From Clostridiales bacterium (GTDB taxonomy: Bacteria > Bacillota > Clostridia > Christensenellales > Borkfalkiaceae): a DNA stretch of 49,209 nt. The position numbers and the translations under genes were made by a program. Shown here in pieces: positions 31,218-40,066 of the stretch. The stretch is taken from contig SVIN01000013.1 of NCBI GenBank assembly GCA_015069495.1, positions 1 to 49,209 on the forward strand, written 5' to 3'. Numbering within the stretch: the stretch's first letter is position 1; each line of letters starts with the position of its first letter. A model generated the notes under the pieces. That model was not told where the DNA came from and ran no database searches. It worked only from the letters and a program-made list of their open reading frames with translations.

Positions 31218-31889
31218 ATGACCACAAAATTGTTTTTCCAAGCCCTTGCCAAATTCCTCTTAGGCGTAATCCTTGTCGGGGCAATTGTATTCCTCTCCGC
31301 GGGCACGTTTGCCTACCCCAACGGTTGGCTGTTTATGGGGGTGTTGTTCGTCCCTATGTTTCTTGCGGGCATTGTCATGATGGTAAAAAATCCCCAACTG
31401 CTTGCTTCGCGCTTGGATGCGAAAGAAAAACAAAAAGCACAAGGCATCGTCATCAAACTCAGCGGTTTAATGTTCATCGCGGGCTTTGTGTTGGCGGGGT
31501 TGGATTTCCGCTTCCAGTGGTTGCCTTTGCCCAAACTTGTCCCCTATATCTCGGCAATTGTTTTCCTTTTATCCTATATCATGTGGGCGGAAGTCCTGCG
31601 TGAAAACACCTACCTTTCCCGCACCATTAAGGTGGAAGAAGGGCAAACGGTGGTGGATACGGGGCTTTACGGCATCGTTAGACACCCCATGTATACGGCG
31701 ACCGTTTTTCTGTTTTTAGCCATGCCCTTGGTATTGGGTTCGCTGATTGCCTTTTTCGTTTTTCTGCTCTACCCCATCTTGATTGTCGTGCGAATTTTCT
31801 ACGAGGAAAAATTGTTGGAAACCGAGCTAAAAGGCTACCCCGAATACAAGAAAAAGGTAAAATATCGTTTGATACCCTTTATTTGGTAA
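31218..31889 (+). CDS. isoprenylcysteine carboxyl methyltransferase-family membrane protein
   Basis: 223 aa with about five spans. The C-terminal half has the ICMT/PEMT signature: VVDTGLYGIVRHPMYTATVFLFLAMPLVLGS and YEEKLLETELKGYPEYKKKVKYRLIPFIW, which bind S-adenosylmethionine at the membrane face. Bacteria lack prenylated CaaX proteins, so the true substrate is unknown (lipid or small molecule). GGAG-type ribosome site, own promoter; convergent with the phosphate cotransporter gene. Confidence 0.88.
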   Translation: MTTKLFFQALAKFLLGVILVGAIVFLSAGTFAYPNGWLFMGVLFVPMFLAGIVMMVKNPQLLASRLDAKEKQKAQGIVIKLSGLMFIAGFVLAGLDFRFQWLPLPKLVPYISAIVFLLSYIMWAEVLRENTYLSRTIKVEEGQTVVDTGLYGIVRHPMYTATVFLFLAMPLVLGSLIAFFVFLLYPILIVVRIFYEEKLLETELKGYPEYKKKVKYRLIPFIW

Positions 31890-31895
31890 AATTTT

Positions 31896-31923
31896 AACCG
31901 CCCCTCGAACGAGGGGCGGTTTC
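31896..31923 (+). terminator. bidirectional terminator between ICMT-like and Na/Pi cotransporter genes
   Basis: AACCGCCCCTC / GAGGGGCGGTT, 11-bp stem, loop GAAC, with TAAAATTTT to the left and TTTCC to the right. Confidence 0.8.
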
Positions 31924-31935
31924 CTATCTCTTATA

Positions 31936-33624
31936 TCAATTATTGGCTTCCGATTGCGAACCTGTGGGGTTCAAAATACTGTAACCGACGTTGACAATAT
32001 GGTCGGCAACACGTTCCAAGCCCGCCACCGTCGACGAATAGTACGGGCTGAGTTCCACGTGACACGCTCCTTCCGCCAAACGTGCGAAATGGTTTGCCGT
32101 CAATTGTTTCTTCATGTCGTCCACTTCGTTTTCCAAAGCGGTCAAATTGGGCAAGCCGTCCTTATGCAAAGTTTCAAAGGCATCCTTTGCAATCGCCAAC
32201 ATTTCCATGACTCGTTCGCGCATTTTTGCAATTTCCTCTTTTGCTACGTCAGAGAACTGCAAGCCCTTCGACGCCATTTCCACACCGATTTCATGGAAGT
32301 TTTCCGCATGGTCGCCGATACGTTCAAGGTCGTTCAATACGTGGAAATACGCACCGATGACCTTTTCATCTTTGGTATCTACTTCTGCCGAAAGCTTGAT
32401 TAAAAACTTAGTCAACGCACTGTTGGTAAAATCGATAATCCCTTCGTTTTCCGAAATCAACTCGCCATACTCATTCGAACCCGTCTCCATGGCTGTAAAC
32501 GAACGCACAGTGTTGATTTCCACAAGGCTGAGCATGTAATCCATTTCCTTTTTCACTTGCATCAATGCCACAGGAGGCATCGCCAACAAACGTTCGTCCA
32601 CGAAACGCAAACTTCTTGTTTCCGTTTCCTCTTTTTTATCCTTGATAACGAGGCGGGACAATTGCACCAAATGCTTAACAAAAGGCAACAAAAGCAAGGT
32701 TGTCGACACGTTGAATATAACGTGGAATGCGGATACGCGCATCTGCAAGGACATTGCGTCGTCGCCAGGGAACATAGAAACAAGAAGATTAACGGCAGGC
32801 TCTTTTAATATCCAAATAAGCACTGTGAATAATACAGTACCAATCACGTTGAAGGTAAAATGTATCAAAGCAATTCTTTTGGAATTAGCATTCGCACCGA
32901 CTGAAGCAAGCAATGCCGTTACGCAAGTACCAATGTTCGCGCCAAGGATGATGAACAACGCCAACTCCAAGGGCAAAACCCCCGTCCCTACCATGGTGAT
33001 AACAACACCCGTCGCGGCAGAAGAACTCTGTATTAACGCAGTGAAAATAACACCGACCAATATCAAGAGAAGCGGGAAATCAATCGTTTTGAATATGTTC
33101 GTAAACAAGGTCTCTACGAGTGAATTTCCAAATGCCTGTTCGCTGCTCATCACCTCAAGCCCTACGAATATAAGTCCAAGACCCGAGCAAAGCAAACCCG
33201 CGATTTTTATTTTCTCGCTCTTAAAAAATCCCATCATGACGCCCGCAAACGCAAGCAAATACATCGCCATGTTGAAATAATCGTTTTTCAACGCCACCAA
33301 AATACCCGTGATGGTCGTACCGATATTCGCGCCCATGATGATTGGCGTTGCTTGCAACAAGGACATAACCCCTGCGTTTACCAAACCGATTACCATGACC
33401 GAGGTCGCGGACGAACTTTGTATAATCGCCGTCACCGCCGCGCCGATACCGACACCCGAAAAGCGGTTATTGCTGATTTTGCCCAGCAATTTTTTCATTC
33501 CGCTACCCGCAGTTTTTTCCAATGCGTCGCCTAAGAAATTCATACCAACGATGAAAATCCCAACCCCCGCAAGCAACCAAATCATATTTTGTATGAGTTG
33601 CAGAATTTCTTCTCCAGTAAACAT
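31936..33624 (-). CDS. Na/Pi cotransporter family protein with PhoU-like domain
   Basis: 562 aa. The membrane half (about 10-310) carries the duplicated PNaS/NptA signature: TAIIQSSSATSVMVIGLVNAG (about 65-85) and TALIQSSSAATGVVITMVG (about 195-215), each followed by a GANIGT motif. The soluble C-terminal half (about 340-550) is helical, with LNDLERIGDHAENF and LERVADHIVNVGYS typical of PhoU metal-binding bundles. Likely sodium-coupled phosphate movement with intrinsic regulation. Monocistronic; start ATG 33624 after AAGGAG. Confidence 0.93.
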   Translation of the reverse strand: MFTGEEILQLIQNMIWLLAGVGIFIVGMNFLGDALEKTAGSGMKKLLGKISNNRFSGVGIGAAVTAIIQSSSATSVMVIGLVNAGVMSLLQATPIIMGANIGTTITGILVALKNDYFNMAMYLLAFAGVMMGFFKSEKIKIAGLLCSGLGLIFVGLEVMSSEQAFGNSLVETLFTNIFKTIDFPLLLILVGVIFTALIQSSSAATGVVITMVGTGVLPLELALFIILGANIGTCVTALLASVGANANSKRIALIHFTFNVIGTVLFTVLIWILKEPAVNLLVSMFPGDDAMSLQMRVSAFHVIFNVSTTLLLLPFVKHLVQLSRLVIKDKKEETETRSLRFVDERLLAMPPVALMQVKKEMDYMLSLVEINTVRSFTAMETGSNEYGELISENEGIIDFTNSALTKFLIKLSAEVDTKDEKVIGAYFHVLNDLERIGDHAENFHEIGVEMASKGLQFSDVAKEEIAKMRERVMEMLAIAKDAFETLHKDGLPNLTALENEVDDMKKQLTANHFARLAEGACHVELSPYYSSTVAGLERVADHIVNVGYSILNPTGSQSEANN

Positions 33625-33654
33625 ACAGTCTCTCCTTACTGAATTTCTAATTAT

Positions 33655-33683
33655 AGTATACCTTTTTTATAAAAAAAAGTCAA
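33655..33683 (-). promoter_or_regulatory. promoter of the Na/Pi cotransporter gene
   Basis: Minus-strand TTGACT (33678-33683), 17 nt, TATACT (33655-33660). Confidence 0.75.
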
Positions 33684-33749
33684 CCTTTCGAAGTAAAAAA
33701 ACAAAATTTATAAAAAATTGGCGCTTACCGACATTTTTCGCTCAATCGC

Positions 33750-33778
33750 TTGCCTTTTTTATCCCTTTGTGGTATGAT
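33750..33778 (+). promoter_or_regulatory. promoter of the MFS gene
   Basis: TTGCCT (33750-33755), 17 nt, TATGAT (33773-33778), with CAGGAG before the ATG. Confidence 0.65.
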
Positions 33779-33807
33779 ATCCACAGTAAAAATTCAGGAG
33801 CATTTGT

Positions 33808-35079
33808 ATGTCAGCCCCTTCCTTTAAACGGACTAAATTTGCGTGCTACACCGCGTACTTTACTATGTCGTCCATATTCTGCCTTCCCCCGTTGCTGTTC
33901 GTGACTTTGCACGAAAGTTACAACATTTCCTATACCTTGCTTGGCACGTTGATTTTGGTGAATTTCGTCACCCAGCTTATCGTCGATTTGCTTTTCACCG
34001 TATTTTCGAAAAAGTTCAATTTCCAAAAAATTGTCAAAATCACCCCTTTGATTACTTCAGCGGGGCTATTCACCTATGCTTTGATACCTATGTTTTTCAA
34101 AGATATCGCCTATTTTGGGTTGTTGCTTGGTACCATTTTGTTTTCAATATCATCAGGGTTCGCCGAGGTATTGTTAAGCCCCACCATCGCCGCAATCCCG
34201 TCCGACAATCCTCAACGGGATATGAGTTTACTGCACTCGCTGTACGCATTCGGAGTATTCACAGTCGCCATTATCACCACGGTATTTTTTAAAATTTTCG
34301 GCACGGACAAATGGACGTATTTGACGATGTTTTTCGCATTGTTGCCCGTGATTGCCGCCGTATTATTCATGATGTCCCCTATGCCCGACATGAGCCAATC
34401 TTCCGCCCCTGCAGGTGTGGAAGCCACCAAAAAACGTGCGTGGGCGTTTGCCTTGTGCGTGGCGTGTATCTTCTTTGGCAGCTGCGCGGAAAACGCCATG
34501 TCCAACTGGATCTCCAGTTACTTGGAAAAATCCCTCGAAATCAACAAAGCAGTCGGTGACCTTTTGGGGATGGCTGGTTTTGCTATTTTGCTCGGTTTGG
34601 CTCGTATCAGCTATGCAAAATGGGGTAAAAACGTCACCATAATCTTGCTTATCGGTATGATTGGAGCATCTGTATGCTACTTAGTGGTCGGCTTGTTACC
34701 TGGCGTAATCCCTGCCTTTATCGCGTGCGTCATGACGGGGATTTTCACCGCAATGCTGTGGCCGGGATCGTTGATTATGATGGAAGAAAATATCCCCTCG
34801 CCGGGCGTTGGCGCATATGCCTTGATGGCGGCAGGCGGGGATTTGGGCGCAGCGATTGCCCCGCAGTTGATGGGGATTGTCATTGACAAAGTTTCCGCCA
34901 GCCAACTTGCGGCAGATTTGAGTGCAACGCTCCACCTGACCACCGAACAAATCGGTTTGAAAGCGGGTATGTTGGTGACTTCGCTGTTCCCGATTATCGG
35001 GATTGCGGCAGTCTTATTTGCAATGCGCTATTTCAAAAAGAGCAAACAAAAAACTTTATCATTGGAAAAATCATTATAA
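33808..35079 (+). CDS. MFS transporter
   Basis: 423 aa with about twelve spans and a charged cytoplasmic loop near residues 190-215. The loop segment VDLLFTVFSKKFNFQKIVKI between spans 2 and 3 stands where the MFS A-motif lies, though it is degenerate. Segments LHSLYAFGVFTVAII and SCAENAMSNWISSYLEKSL resemble the FucP/YfkF-like sugar-transporter branch more than drug exporters. Substrate not determinable. Monocistronic. Confidence 0.87.
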   Translation: MSAPSFKRTKFACYTAYFTMSSIFCLPPLLFVTLHESYNISYTLLGTLILVNFVTQLIVDLLFTVFSKKFNFQKIVKITPLITSAGLFTYALIPMFFKDIAYFGLLLGTILFSISSGFAEVLLSPTIAAIPSDNPQRDMSLLHSLYAFGVFTVAIITTVFFKIFGTDKWTYLTMFFALLPVIAAVLFMMSPMPDMSQSSAPAGVEATKKRAWAFALCVACIFFGSCAENAMSNWISSYLEKSLEINKAVGDLLGMAGFAILLGLARISYAKWGKNVTIILLIGMIGASVCYLVVGLLPGVIPAFIACVMTGIFTAMLWPGSLIMMEENIPSPGVGAYALMAAGGDLGAAIAPQLMGIVIDKVSASQLAADLSATLHLTTEQIGLKAGMLVTSLFPIIGIAAVLFAMRYFKKSKQKTLSLEKSL

Positions 35080-35080
35080 A

Positions 35081-35108
35081 AAACGCCCCTCGCGGGCGTT
35101 TTATTTTT
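35081..35108 (+). terminator. terminator of the MFS gene
   Basis: AAACGCCC (35081-35088) / GGGCGTTT (35094-35101), then TATTTTTC. Confidence 0.8.
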
Positions 35109-35118
35109 CTGCGAAGTA

Positions 35119-35147
35119 TTGCATTTTCACAAAGAAAGTGATATAAT
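35119..35147 (+). promoter_or_regulatory. promoter of upp
   Basis: TTGCAT (35119-35124), 17 nt, TATAAT (35142-35147). The short leader shows no PyrR/attenuator structure. Confidence 0.7.
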
Positions 35148-35180
35148 AAAGGAAATCCACACCGATTGAGGTAATAAATC

Positions 35181-35822
35181 ATGAAACAATATGATAACGT
35201 AGTCATTTTCAACCACCCTTTGATTAACCATAAAATCGCGATTTTGCGCGATGAAAAAACTTCCATGAAGGAATTTCGCGAACTGATTGAAGAAATCACC
35301 ACGCTGATGACCTACGAAGCCTTGAAAGAGGGCGTTCCTACCGTAGAAAAAACGGTCACGACCCCCTTGGAGACCTGTCAACAGACCGTGGTTGCGGACA
35401 ACGCGATTGCCATCGTGCCCATTTTACGCGCAGGTTTGGGTATGGTGAACGGCATTCACGTGTTGTTCCCCAGCGCAAGAGTCGGTCATATCGGCATGTA
35501 CCGCGATGAAGAAACCTTAGAACCGAAAGAATATTACTGTAAACTCCCCGACGGCATTGAAAACAAATTGGTGCTGTTGGTTGACCCCATGTTGGCAACG
35601 GGCGGAAGCGCATGCGACGCGATAGATTTATTGAAAAAACGCGGTTGTAAGAATATTAAATTCATGGCGATAATCGGCGCGCCCGAGGGAATTTCCAAGG
35701 TAGCAGAATCCCACCCCGACGTAAATATTTACGTATCCACACAAGACAGACAGTTGAACGAAAACGGATACATTTTGCCGGGATTAGGCGACGCAGGCGA
35801 CCGCTTGTTCGGCACGAAATAA
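35181..35822 (+). CDS. upp: uracil phosphoribosyltransferase
   Basis: 213 aa. Converts uracil and PRPP to UMP (pyrimidine salvage). Seen: [11 protein letters not shown] (82-91), the PRPP loop [13 protein letters not shown] (132-144), and the uracil-binding C-terminus [26 protein letters not shown] ribosome site. Monocistronic, ended by a strong terminator. Confidence 0.97.
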   Translation: MKQYDNVVIFNHPLINHKIAILRDEKTSMKEFRELIEEITTLMTYEALKEGVPTVEKTVTTPLETCQQTVVADNAIAIVPILRAGLGMVNGIHVLFPSARVGHIGMYRDEETLEPKEYYCKLPDGIENKLVLLVDPMLATGGSACDAIDLLKKRGCKNIKFMAIIGAPEGISKVAESHPDVNIYVSTQDRQLNENGYILPGLGDAGDRLFGTK

Positions 35823-35906
35823 GCAAGATAATCTTACAGATAGCCTTAGCACCTTTATTTTGATGTTGATAGAAAACATGTAAACCTATTTTAAACAAAA
35901 TATATA

Positions 35907-35945
35907 CCCGCCCCGAAAACCGATTGGTTTTCGGGGCGGGCTTTC
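35907..35945 (+). terminator. terminator of upp
   Basis: 15-bp perfect stem (35907-35921 with 35926-35940), loop GATT, then CTTTCTC. Confidence 0.8.
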
Positions 35946-36487
35946 TCTATCATCCGCAATTTGGCTTCTCTTGCGAGAAAAGCTGTCTTGAGTGTGAAAC
36001 GCAGTGAACCGAAAGACTGATGAGTAGCTCTCCCACATATCACCGCTATCTTAGTCGCCCCCTATTGTAGGGGGAGATGCCGAAGCATGAGGCAGAGGGG
36101 GTAAAAACTCTTTACTCCCCACTGTCATACCGACCAAGGGCGCGACAGCGCCCGCGCGGAGCGTATCCCACGTCACCTCAGCCTGCTCCCTATTGTAGGG
36201 GAAGGTGTCACGCAGTGACGGAAGGGGTAAAATATTACCATCCCACCAATCCCTCAGTCAACGATGTTGACAGCTCCCTTTGGAAAAAGGGAGCCTAATA
36301 TCTCTTCTTCCCCACAACGCCCGCAGAGCATAGGAGCTTCTCCCACTGGAGAAGTCATATCATGGTTTCACGGCGTTGCCGTTATAAAAAACACACCTTC
36401 CCACATCCACCGTCAGGTTGGGGTATGCGCGAAGCTACATACAAACATGTACGAAAAGACACTATACCGCCTGTAAACTCAGCTTGC
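35946..36487. repeat. 540-bp gap filled with dispersed clostridial-type repeats
   Basis: No gene. It holds two related copies of a CCCTATTGTAGGGG hairpin followed by a second small palindrome and a GGGGTAAAA tail (36057-36105 and 36185-36231). A CCCTCAGTCAACGATGTTGACAGCTCCC element closed by AGCTCCCTTT/AAAGGGAGCC is at 36251-36295, and a GAGCGTATCCCA block is shared with 31088. Such modules are recalled as common intergenic repeats in gut Firmicutes. Confidence 0.65.
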
Positions 36488-37978
36488 TCATTTTCTCCAA
36501 GTCGAAGGCGCCAACAATACCAACATCGGGAACAATTCCAACCGCCCCGCCAACATATCAAAGATAAGCACCAGCTTGGAAAGCGGGCTGTAGAACGCAA
36601 AACTCCCTACAGGTCCAACTGCATCCAAACCAGGCCCGATATTATTGATGGTCGCCGCTACGGCGGTAAAATTCGTCACAATTGCATTATTGCTTACCGC
36701 CGCCACCGCAGGGTCTAAAGACACCAACAGCAAAGACACAACGAACAACATGATAAATGCCACCAAATACGCATTGGTGTTGCGCACTACTTCATTTTCA
36801 ACAATATGCCCATCCATGGAAATTTTCTTCACCTGCTTCGGGTGTAAAACACGCTTCATCTCATGCGTCGCGCCTTTATACAATACAACAATACGCGATA
36901 CTTTTATACCGCCGCCTGTACTGCCTGCACACGCGCCCACAAACATAATCATCACCAGCACCGTCTTCGAAAACGCAGGCCAAAGGTCAAAATTCTCCGT
37001 CGCAAACCCAGTTGTCGAAATGACGGAAGCCACCGAAAACGCCGTATGTCGCACCGCTTCCCCGACCGTATAACTGTACAATTCGCACGCGGTCGTGTAT
37101 ACGTTGATGGTAATAATCACAATCGCCGTCAACACAATCCCCAAAAACACGCGCACTTCAAGGTTAAACGCATCCTTGACTTTCTTACACAAAATCAGGA
37201 AATAGGAATTAAAGTTGATGGAGAACAACAACATGAACACGATAACCACCCATTGCAGATAAGGCGAATACCCCGCAAAGCCGTCCGTTTTAATAGAAAA
37301 ACCGCCCGTGCCTGCGGTTGCAAATGCCGTGTTCAACGCATCGAATACGGGCATTTTCCCCACCAACAAAAACAAAAATTCTAACACGGTCAAAACAAAA
37401 TAAATCGCATACAAAATCTTTGCCGTCGTACGCACTTTGGGTACCAATTTACCAACGATAGGCCCAGGGCTTTCCGCTTTCATGATATGCATATTACGCG
37501 CCCCGCTTAAAGGTAAAAACGCCATGATGAACACCAAGACGCCCATACCGCCTACCCAGTGGGTAAAGCTACGCCACATCAAAAGGGATTTCGGCAATGC
37601 CAAATACCCATCCGCCGTACCTTCGCCCGTAAAAATCGTCGCGCCCGTCGTGGTAAAACCCGACACCGCTTCAAACAATGCGTCTATGTAGGACGGAATT
37701 TCCCGTGTGAGGAAAAAGGGCAACGCGCCAAACAAACTGAGCGCGACCCAACTGCTTGCCACAATAACCATACCTTCTTTGGCGTAAACAGCATCGTTTT
37801 TCACCTTTCCCATCAGGAAAAACGCCCCAACCAAAAAGCATGCACCCATGCTGGCAATAATCCCGCCAAGCGTTTGCCATTCCGCATACACGACCGCGGT
37901 CAACGTAGGGACTAACATAAATATCGCCTCGAAAATCAACAACCATCCGAGGGTTCTTTTTATAATGGAATAATTCAT
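36488..37978 (-). CDS. trkH: TrkH/KtrB-type potassium uptake channel subunit
   Basis: 496 aa. K+-translocating subunit with four M-P-M repeats. The pore loops are visible at FTTTGA (108-113), TAGTGGFS (221-228), STTGFA (321-326) and NNIGPG (445-450). GGMGVLVF follows P-loop 1, and AGSTGGGIKV (351-360) is the intramembrane gate segment. Partner of TrkA, which is encoded 3 nt upstream. Last gene of the long minus-strand train, followed by repeats. Confidence 0.95.
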   Translation of the reverse strand: MNYSIIKRTLGWLLIFEAIFMLVPTLTAVVYAEWQTLGGIIASMGACFLVGAFFLMGKVKNDAVYAKEGMVIVASSWVALSLFGALPFFLTREIPSYIDALFEAVSGFTTTGATIFTGEGTADGYLALPKSLLMWRSFTHWVGGMGVLVFIMAFLPLSGARNMHIMKAESPGPIVGKLVPKVRTTAKILYAIYFVLTVLEFLFLLVGKMPVFDALNTAFATAGTGGFSIKTDGFAGYSPYLQWVVIVFMLLFSINFNSYFLILCKKVKDAFNLEVRVFLGIVLTAIVIITINVYTTACELYSYTVGEAVRHTAFSVASVISTTGFATENFDLWPAFSKTVLVMIMFVGACAGSTGGGIKVSRIVVLYKGATHEMKRVLHPKQVKKISMDGHIVENEVVRNTNAYLVAFIMLFVVSLLLVSLDPAVAAVSNNAIVTNFTAVAATINNIGPGLDAVGPVGSFAFYSPLSKLVLIFDMLAGRLELFPMLVLLAPSTWRK

Positions 37979-37981
37979 AGA

Positions 37982-39337
37982 TTACCTTAAAATATCCGTT
38001 ACGTCTTCAAGTCCCAAGTGCTTGGACACGATAACCACCGCGTCGCCCACCATAATCATATCCTGCCCGCGCGGGATAATAATTTGCCCGTCACGGGAAA
38101 TCGAAGCAATCAACACGCCCTTTTTAAATTTCAGCTCGCTCAGCGGTTTCCCGACAATGGACGAGTTCTCTTTAATGATAAATTCCGCCGCCTCAACCGC
38201 ACCGGGAATCATGTTGTAAAGCGTTTCCACGTTGCTCCCCTTTGCATTACGGGTTGCGCGCACAAACCGCAAAATGTGATCCGCGGAAATACTGATGGGG
38301 CAAATCACCGTTTCCAAATCCAAACGGTTGATCACGCTGTCATAATCGTCGCGGTTGATTTTCGTAATCAATTTTCCGCTGTGAAATTCCTGTGCGAACA
38401 AAGACAGCAAAATATTTTCCTCGTCCACTTCCGACAGCGTAACAAATGCCCCCGCCTTCTGAATGCCTTCTTCCTGCAACAATTCTCTATCCGAAGGATT
38501 GCCGTGAATCACGTCCGCCTTTTGCCAACGAGTGCAAAGTTCCTCGCACACCTTCAAATCCTTTTCAATGACCTTGAGGGAAATCCCCGAATTTTCCAAA
38601 ATTTCACAAAGGTAATGGGTAATAACCCCGCCGCCAACCACCAAAGCGTTTTTGATGGTATTGCCTGCATAGTGAATTTTTTGGAAAAACTCATTCGCGT
38701 GTTTGGGCGTACCGATGATAGACACCACGTCCTTTTCTTCAAAGACAAAATCACCGCCTGCAATATACGCATCCTCGCCTCGTTCAACGGTACAAACCAA
38801 TATATCAGGACGATATTTCATCGCCATTTCCTTGACGGATATACCGACCAAGTGACTGGATTTGCCAAGCTTAAATTTAATCAATTCTACCTTGCCTTTG
38901 GCAAAAGGTTCGATTTTGCTTGCCGCGGGGAAACGCAACACACGCGCAATTTCTTCCGCAACGGCATATTCGGGGTTAATCACCATTGCAAGCCCCATTT
39001 GCTCTTTCAAATACGCAGTTTCCTTGCTGTATTCAGGATTTTTAACACGCGCAATCGTCTGGCATTTCCCCTCTTTTTTCGCGATAACGCAACAGAGCAA
39101 ATTCAGCTCGTCCGAATTTGTTACCGCAATCAAAAGGTCCGCCGAAGCCACGCCAGCTTCACGCTGTACGGTATGCGTCGCACCATTGCCCACAATCCCC
39201 ATAACGTCACAGCGGTTTGCAATCGCTTCCACCTTAGACGCCTGCATATCAATCATGGTCACCTTATTCCCGTCGGCATTCAATTTTTCCGCAAGACTCG
39301 CACCTACCCTGCCGCAACCGATAATAATGATTTTCAT
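37982..39337 (-). CDS. trkA: Trk potassium uptake regulatory protein TrkA
   Basis: 451 aa, two complete RCK units. Unit 1 starts MKIIIIGCGRVGASLAEKL (Rossmann GxGxxG, 7-12) and ends with a TrkA-C domain. Unit 2 starts near residue 235 (ALVVGGGVITHYLCEIL), with its own TrkA-C domain at the end. Binds NAD(H)/ATP-type ligands and gates TrkH at the inner membrane face. Ribosome site GAGGTTAGGAT before ATG 39337, 11 nt after plsY. A gpsA gene often follows der-plsY in clostridia but is absent here. Confidence 0.96.
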   Translation of the reverse strand: MKIIIIGCGRVGASLAEKLNADGNKVTMIDMQASKVEAIANRCDVMGIVGNGATHTVQREAGVASADLLIAVTNSDELNLLCCVIAKKEGKCQTIARVKNPEYSKETAYLKEQMGLAMVINPEYAVAEEIARVLRFPAASKIEPFAKGKVELIKFKLGKSSHLVGISVKEMAMKYRPDILVCTVERGEDAYIAGGDFVFEEKDVVSIIGTPKHANEFFQKIHYAGNTIKNALVVGGGVITHYLCEILENSGISLKVIEKDLKVCEELCTRWQKADVIHGNPSDRELLQEEGIQKAGAFVTLSEVDEENILLSLFAQEFHSGKLITKINRDDYDSVINRLDLETVICPISISADHILRFVRATRNAKGSNVETLYNMIPGAVEAAEFIIKENSSIVGKPLSELKFKKGVLIASISRDGQIIIPRGQDMIMVGDAVVIVSKHLGLEDVTDILR

Positions 39338-39348
39338 ATCCTAACCTC

Positions 39349-40065
39349 TTACTTCTTCTTTGCGAAAGTGCGATGCTCCTCCCCCGCAAACAACCGTTTT
39401 ACGTTTTTATGATGCGCGCCCCACGTCAATAAATCCAACGCCAAAATAAACATAAACACCCATACCATGTACGCGTTGAGTGTAAAATGGACCACGTTCA
39501 CGTAACGGTTGTAAAACAAAATCAATTGTATAATACTGCAACCCGACACACCGAGCAACGACCCAAGCGAACCCCAATGCGTCCACTTGATAAACCCGAT
39601 AATGATAGCGGCTACACCGAACCCGCCAAGTATCCACCAAGTATTTTCACACGCCAAACCGCACCAAAAAATCCCCAGTGTGGACGCAATCCCCTTCCCG
39701 CCCTTATAATGGGTCGACAAAGGAACAATATGCCCAAACACCACAAATACGGCGGTATAATAGCGGATAAAATCGGATACGTAAACTTGCGTACCCTCAA
39801 AACGATAATTGCGATAAAGGAAGAAACAGACCAACATAGGCGCTGCGCCTTTCAAGGCGTCGCCTAAAAAGGTCATCACCCCTGCCGCCACGCCTAACTC
39901 ACGCGTGACGTTCATCGTGCCTGGGTTTCCGCTGCCCATTTTCGTAATATCCTTGTGCATCATACGAGAAATCAACCATGCAAAATTGATGCTGCCAAGG
40001 ATATAGCACACAACCGCAATCAACACAAATTGCCACCAGTTTTCTCTTACCGAAAATTCTATCAT
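39349..40065 (-). CDS. plsY: glycerol-3-phosphate acyltransferase PlsY
   Basis: 238 aa from ATG 40065 (MIEFSVREN); the longer frame would run back through der. Acylates glycerol-3-phosphate from acyl-phosphate, the first step of phosphatidate synthesis. Conserved blocks: ILGSINFAWLISR, KMGSGNPGTMNVTR, GDALKGAAP, and GHIVPLSTHYKGGKGIASTLG. About six spans. A loop near residues 95-105 (RFEGTQVYVSDFIRYY) makes it slightly longer than the usual 200-215 aa. Starts 1 nt after the der stop, suggesting coupling. Confidence 0.94.
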   Translation of the reverse strand: MIEFSVRENWWQFVLIAVVCYILGSINFAWLISRMMHKDITKMGSGNPGTMNVTRELGVAAGVMTFLGDALKGAAPMLVCFFLYRNYRFEGTQVYVSDFIRYYTAVFVVFGHIVPLSTHYKGGKGIASTLGIFWCGLACENTWWILGGFGVAAIIIGFIKWTHWGSLGSLLGVSGCSIIQLILFYNRYVNVVHFTLNAYMVWVFMFILALDLLTWGAHHKNVKRLFAGEEHRTFAKKK

Positions 40066-40066
40066 A

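Noticed and set aside
36077-36718. Several 70-120 codon plus-strand frames before and within trkH
   Set aside because: They cover dispersed repeats or run antisense to trkH, with no ribosome sites or recognisable domains.
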